From the NCBI GenBank assembly GCA_001557505.1, contig LSAX01000013.1, positions 803,109 to 867,108 of the forward strand: DNA of 64,000 nt, read 5' to 3'. Below the pieces are notes generated by a model, which worked only from the letters and a program-made list of their open reading frames with translations, had not been told where the DNA came from and ran no database searches. Origin of the DNA: Reticulascus tulasneorum (taxonomy: Eukaryota > Ascomycota > Sordariomycetes > Glomerellales > Reticulascaceae). Shown in pieces: positions 60,140 through 64,000 of the stretch. A program made the position numbers and the translations under genes. How positions within the stretch are numbered: the first letter of the stretch is position 1; every line of letters begins with the position of its first letter.

Positions 60140-60660
60140 CCCCATCATCATAACGTATTTAATTTGTCTTACCTAGTCTTAATCGTTTTTAAGTATAATA
60201 TCTAATATCTTTACAAATTAAGCTTTATTTTTTTAGAGAGTTAAAAAAACGTTGATATTTATTAGACGTTTAATTTTATATATTATTAATTATTTTTATA
60301 GATATATATAAGATCTATGAAAAGTTTATTTTTTAATTTAATATGATCTGGCCTTTTGTTTGTTCTTAATATCTTAATATATCTATTTATAAGTGTAAAA
60401 GTTCTAACAGATTAACAGCCGTTAAGCTTTAGACGAATGTCTGGCGAAATAATCAGGTTAAACCTTTAAAAGTAGTAAAACTTATCTTAATAAGACTTAG
60501 GGGGTAAGTTAAATTTTTATAATATAAATAGTATTTAATATGGTGATTATAGAATGTTTATCTTCTTCCCAAATTATAACCTTTAGTTAATTCTTTTATA
60601 ATTTTTTAACTTTTATTCCCTTAGGGAGATTAGGCTCCAATTGTCTTGGGTCGGTTCGAA
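60140..60660. other. AT-rich block
   Basis: About 500 bases of extreme A+T with TTAATTATTTTTATA-like stretches and almost no CpA/TpG balance visible by eye; no coding frame. The sharp edges against GC-rich DNA on the left resemble a RIP-mutated repeat or AT-isochore fragment. Confidence 0.6.
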
Positions 60661-61926
60661 ATACAGCGTCGTGTAAGTCCAGGCTACTGACTGACTTCGC
60701 TTTTTGAGAGACTAGTCCAGGATATCAAGAGTGTGTCAGATACAAGCGATTGCCCTGTCGGATTCCCAACTCTTCGATTGGTCTTATGGATACGAGAACG
60801 ACCAACCCGTGTATATCAGCCCAGTGTCGCATCTTTACCGACGTACTATGCCCCAACTCGCCCCGCTTCATTCCATACCGTTTCCCATTCAGATAGATAC
60901 TGTGTCTTTTGTCTCTTTGCCTGTGACACTCTGTCGGACGTCTTGGTTGATCTGGCTCCAATGGAGAACGTAACCTTGTCGCCAGTCGTCGGCTCGCTCT
61001 CGAGGTATCTATTTAACATAACTGATCTTGCGCCACACAAAGTGCTCAAAGGGAGTCAGTATAAGACAGTTCGCACACAACATGGAGCTTCTAAAATGAC
61101 CTACCCGCGAGCTTCAGCGGTGTCCTTCTTGGATGAGGTTGATCTCTTAGACATGGTATATATTTTCTAACAATTCCCGGTTGTGGAAGATGAGGTATGT
61201 CGCTGGCTGCATAGAGATGATACACGAGGGCACGAAGAGATTTGGCTTGCCATGCTCGTGGACTGGATCAATCCCCTTCAATTTATACTTTATTCTGTGA
61301 TCTTTTGCACGTCTCCAAGACTATCACCATCTTTACTATTTCCTTCTCCTGGCACGACTTGAAGAATGGGATCAATATGACACATGTTGTAGACATATTC
61401 TTGTGACTTGATAAAACAGTAATAAAACGGACTACTGGCGTTTACGAGTTCAAAACTTTTGTGTTATTTCGTTGTGATTGGCTCGTAGGCGGTAGGTTCC
61501 GAGCCAAACAGGATGCAACAATCAACACACCGACGGCGAGGCTGCGGCATCTTTTCCCAAAACTTGCTCGCCCACTTTCATCAGCGCGCATTGAGTTCAT
61601 CTCAATTGAATCTCATCGGGCAGCGCTGGTCTGTTTCGGATGCACTGTCTGTTTGTTGCCCTTCTGACCCCGAACTGCTCACGGGCTCCATCCACACCAA
61701 ATACTAGAAACCCGTCGTTCGCGTAGAATGGTGGGCTAGGAGCATCATCCTGCGAGGCGTATCAGCCACCCCCGACTCTTGTGAGGGACAACGGTATATC
61801 TTAGAGATGCTTTCAACTTACGGTCATCACTGAGTCATTAAACAGAATCAAAAGTCATGGTTTATTGGGGTTCGAGGTGTCCATCATGGAGGACTTGACC
61901 CATACGATGGGTACCCATACAATGCA
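60661..61926. other. Intergenic before the zinc-finger gene
   Basis: An open frame at 60733-61170 (+) lacks an ATG in its first half and has no recognisable motif; it is not called. Nothing else supported. Confidence 0.4.
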
Positions 61927-63054
61927 ATGGATTTTGAGGATCAAAACATCGATCGGAGCACCATTACAACGCAAGAAGAACCGTCGGGTGGATCTGCTAC
62001 AGCCACTGCTAGGGCCACTACCCCTCTCTTTCCAAGCCTCTCCCGGCCATTTGATACCCAAGACCACGGAAGTGGACGCGACAACCAAGATGAATCTCCC
62101 CGTCAGTATATAACGGAGGATCACCAGGAGTGCGTTTGGGCATCCAATAACTCACTGTATGCCAATTTTTTCGAGAATCGGCCACAACAGCAGCAGTTTC
62201 ATGACACGGACGGTCTGGACCGGTACATCGTTGGCACATCGCCGCAACCCTCGTCCGACTGGGGTCCCTTGGGGAGTAACTCGTCTGGAGAAACATACCT
62301 AGAAGTTCCGCCACCTAGATCCGACAACTTTAGCATGGACGCGGAGGTAGAATCTATTGCAGAGAATGAACAAAGGCAAGAATACATCCTAACCAAGGCA
62401 GCACCGGTACCCCAGAACCTACGTCATATTAACTATGCTTTCAGGTACAGCCATTCTCAAATTCGCCCATTATTCATGAAAAGGCCTGGGCCTTTTGCAT
62501 GGTCTAAACACACAGATGACACCTCCCGTGTTTCTGGAAGCATTACGGAACCGACAGCACCAGCAGACGCACCGGATATTTCCGACACAACTCAACCGAC
62601 ATCACTACTCAAACCGCAAACTCTAGGTATAGACTCAACCAAACTGGCATCGAAGATGGGACCGGAAGTTGCTACCTCACTTGCTCTCACAAGTGACGAG
62701 AAAGATGGCAAGTCTGTCATTTCAAGCACCAATTATGTGCGACAAAGACTGCCCAAACTATATTGCAGACTCTGTGATAACTATCTAGAAGGATTCCGTG
62801 GCGAGCACGAGTTGCGGCGGCACCGTTATGTAAAGCATCCGGACTTGGGTATCACAAAGTGGGTATGCGTTGATCCAACCACGGCTGTGCTTCCTGTGCG
62901 CATCCGCATCGTCACACCTCTTGATTACTGCAAAGATTGCCTCACACAGAAGAGGTACAGCTCATACTACAATGCTGCTGCTCATCTACGCCGGATGCAC
63001 TTCAAGGAGGAACATTCTCACCAAAAGCGCAAAGTCCGTTCATCTCCTTACTAA
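61927..63054 (+). CDS. C2H2 zinc-finger protein, putative transcription factor
   Basis: Intronless frame of 375 aa from ATG 61927. The first 250 residues are hydrophilic, Ser/Thr/Gln-rich and probably disordered. Near residue 280 comes YCRLCDNYLEGFRGEHELRR then HRYVKH, a C2H2-type finger (C-x2-C ... H-x5-H). A second zinc-binding-like unit near 335 reads DYCKDC followed by AAHLRRMHF. A basic tail (HSHQKRKVRSSPY) could be a nuclear signal. This layout is common in fungal regulators with paired degenerate C2H2 fingers. The frame is also open upstream of the chosen ATG for about 25 codons, so the start could be further 5' if an intron exists. It lies 1 kb from the telomere; its targets are unknown. 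Confidence 0.75.
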   Translation: MDFEDQNIDRSTITTQEEPSGGSATATARATTPLFPSLSRPFDTQDHGSGRDNQDESPRQYITEDHQECVWASNNSLYANFFENRPQQQQFHDTDGLDRYIVGTSPQPSSDWGPLGSNSSGETYLEVPPPRSDNFSMDAEVESIAENEQRQEYILTKAAPVPQNLRHINYAFRYSHSQIRPLFMKRPGPFAWSKHTDDTSRVSGSITEPTAPADAPDISDTTQPTSLLKPQTLGIDSTKLASKMGPEVATSLALTSDEKDGKSVISSTNYVRQRLPKLYCRLCDNYLEGFRGEHELRRHRYVKHPDLGITKWVCVDPTTAVLPVRIRIVTPLDYCKDCLTQKRYSSYYNAAAHLRRMHFKEEHSHQKRKVRSSPY

Positions 63055-63240
63055 GAAGAGGAGGGAGTCAGCGATTGGCCGTCCATGGTCGAGCTGAAAG
63101 ATTGGATACAGGGGGTCTGGGTTACGCCCGAGCTACGAGATGACGATGCTACTTTATCAATGACTGATTATTTATTTAGGGTTTGATTAGGGTTTATTTA
63201 TATACCAAGCTATTTGTTATATGGTTTTATAAAGCTCTTT
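63055..63240. other. 3' flank of the zinc-finger gene
   Basis: Degenerate telomere-like motifs (TTTAGGGTTTGATTAGGG) occur at 63176-63197. Confidence 0.5.
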
Positions 63241-63480
63241 TTAATTACAAAATATGTTTTCCAAAAAATTTAAGAAAACTCCAAAGAAAACCAGAAAAAA
63301 GAACTTAGAAAAATCCAAAAAGATAAAGAAAAGAAAAAATTAAGAAAACCCAGAAAAACCAAAAAAGAAGACTTAGAAAAAACAAAGAAAATATAAAAAG
63401 AAAAACTTAGAAAAATCCAAAAAAGACAAAAAAAAAGATTTAGAAAAATCTTAAGATAATATTTATAAAAAGATTTAATT
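63241..63480. repeat. A-rich subtelomeric repeat
   Basis: Roughly 240 bases with strong strand asymmetry: nearly all A on the plus strand, broken into degenerate units like AACTTAGAAAAATCCAAAAA repeated about every 40-50 bases. No coding potential. Confidence 0.75.
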
Positions 63481-63567
63481 TCTTTTTCTTCTTTGTCTTT
63501 CTATTGGAACATCTCTCATGATAGATTTTGCCGCGTTAACTCTCGTTTTCACTAAGATTAATGTCAC

Positions 63568-63617
63568 GATCATGTCAGGGCTAGTTATATATCATGATCG
63601 TGTCAGGGCTAGTTATA
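63568..63617. repeat. 22-bp direct repeat pair
   Basis: GATCATGTCAGGGCTAGTT at 63568 recurs at 63596 with one A/G difference, 28 bases apart, in the telomere-adjacent spacer. Confidence 0.7.
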
Positions 63618-63899
63618 ACACTAGTCTCAACAATAACTGTTAGGGTTTATATTATCAAGTAAGTTAGGTAATACTGGTAAACAATATTATGGAAAGGGTT
63701 TTTGCTGAACTTAATATCATAAAGTATATTATATAAGATTAATGATCGAGGTTTAAAGCTTAGTAAAGCTAAAGACTTAGATTGATTATTAAAATATAAT
63801 TAAGAACTATCTAACTATAAAAAAGATTATTCTTATATAAAAATATAAAATCCTTAGATCACCGTAACGTTTTTATTAGGGGTTAATTAGGGTTATTTA

Positions 63900-64000
63900 T
63901 TAGGGTTAGGGTTAGGGTTAGGGTTAGGGTTAGGGTTAGGGTTAGGGTTAGGGTTAGGGTTAGGGTTAGGGTTAGGGTTAGGGTTAGGGTTAGGGTTAGG
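63900..64000 (+). repeat. Telomere, (TTAGGG)n
   Basis: An uninterrupted array of about 16.8 perfect TTAGGG units runs to the last base of the window. Reading G-rich towards the end, it is the right-hand chromosome terminus. Degenerate units (TTAGGGGTTAATTAGGG) lie just inside at about 63876-63893. TTAGGG is the repeat of most Pezizomycotina and argues against A. oryzae, which has a longer unit. Confidence 0.97.

Noticed and set aside
60733..61170. 145-codon frame before the zinc-finger gene
   Set aside because: No ATG in the first half, and frames overlap on the opposite strand; no family.
1..64000. CRISPR array, bacterial operon or prophage features
   Set aside because: The introns, telomere and gene families are fungal; no such features occur.

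Overview
The window is a chromosome end of a filamentous ascomycete (Pezizomycotina, most likely Eurotiales such as Aspergillus, Penicillium or Talaromyces). It finishes at base 64000 in about 17 perfect TTAGGG units, so the whole window is subtelomeric. Genes carry short spliceosomal introns (about 45-70 bp) with fungal branch sites (CTAAC/CTAAT). The gene content is typical of a fungal accessory region: a highly reducing polyketide synthase (HR-PKS), a prenyltransferase-terpene synthase chimera, many cytochromes P450, an MFS exporter, small secreted proteins and broken genes. I rebuilt exon structures by hand; for every multi-exon gene given as intact the summed exon lengths keep one reading frame from ATG to stop.

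Region 1 (1-10.2 kb): the edge of an unidentified gene, a complete six-exon HR-PKS (KS-AT-DH-degenerate MT-ER-KR-ACP, 2434 aa) on the minus strand and, divergently transcribed, an alpha/beta hydrolase that may release or hydrolyse its product. Region 2 (10.2-13.7 kb): no recognisable gene.

Region 3 (13.7-40.9 kb): a terpenoid biosynthetic cluster. A bifunctional 711-aa terpene synthase (N-terminal class I cyclase with DDILE and NDYFSFDRE motifs, C-terminal prenyltransferase with DDIED and DDYRN) should build a C20 or C25 prenyl diphosphate and cyclise it. Around it lie four intact ent-kaurene-oxidase-like P450s (heme motif ending ACPGR), a relic of a fifth, a fifth intact P450 of a different type (FSVGPRDCVGR), a short-chain dehydrogenase, an EthD/DABB-fold protein and a 14-TM drug-exporter-type transporter. 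Three of the P450s share exon lengths to the base and are recent paralogues. The PKS and hydrolase sit next to this cluster and could belong to the same pathway, but the sequence does not prove it. No pathway transcription factor is visible.

Region 4 (40.9-64 kb): gene-poor and decaying subtelomere. It holds a frameshifted hypothetical gene, an exact 150-bp tandem duplication, a 10-cysteine secreted protein, a metallopeptidase-like relic (HExxH), a DUF7730-type gene, a three-LysM gene with an amber stop, a PhiA-like cell-wall protein gene with stop and frameshift, two hypothetical genes (one multi-pass membrane protein), a C2H2 zinc-finger gene, an AT-rich block, A-rich subtelomeric repeats and the telomere.

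Unusual overall: four introns are best explained as GC-AG (two in the PKS, one in a P450, one in the terpene synthase), which is a high fraction for one locus.
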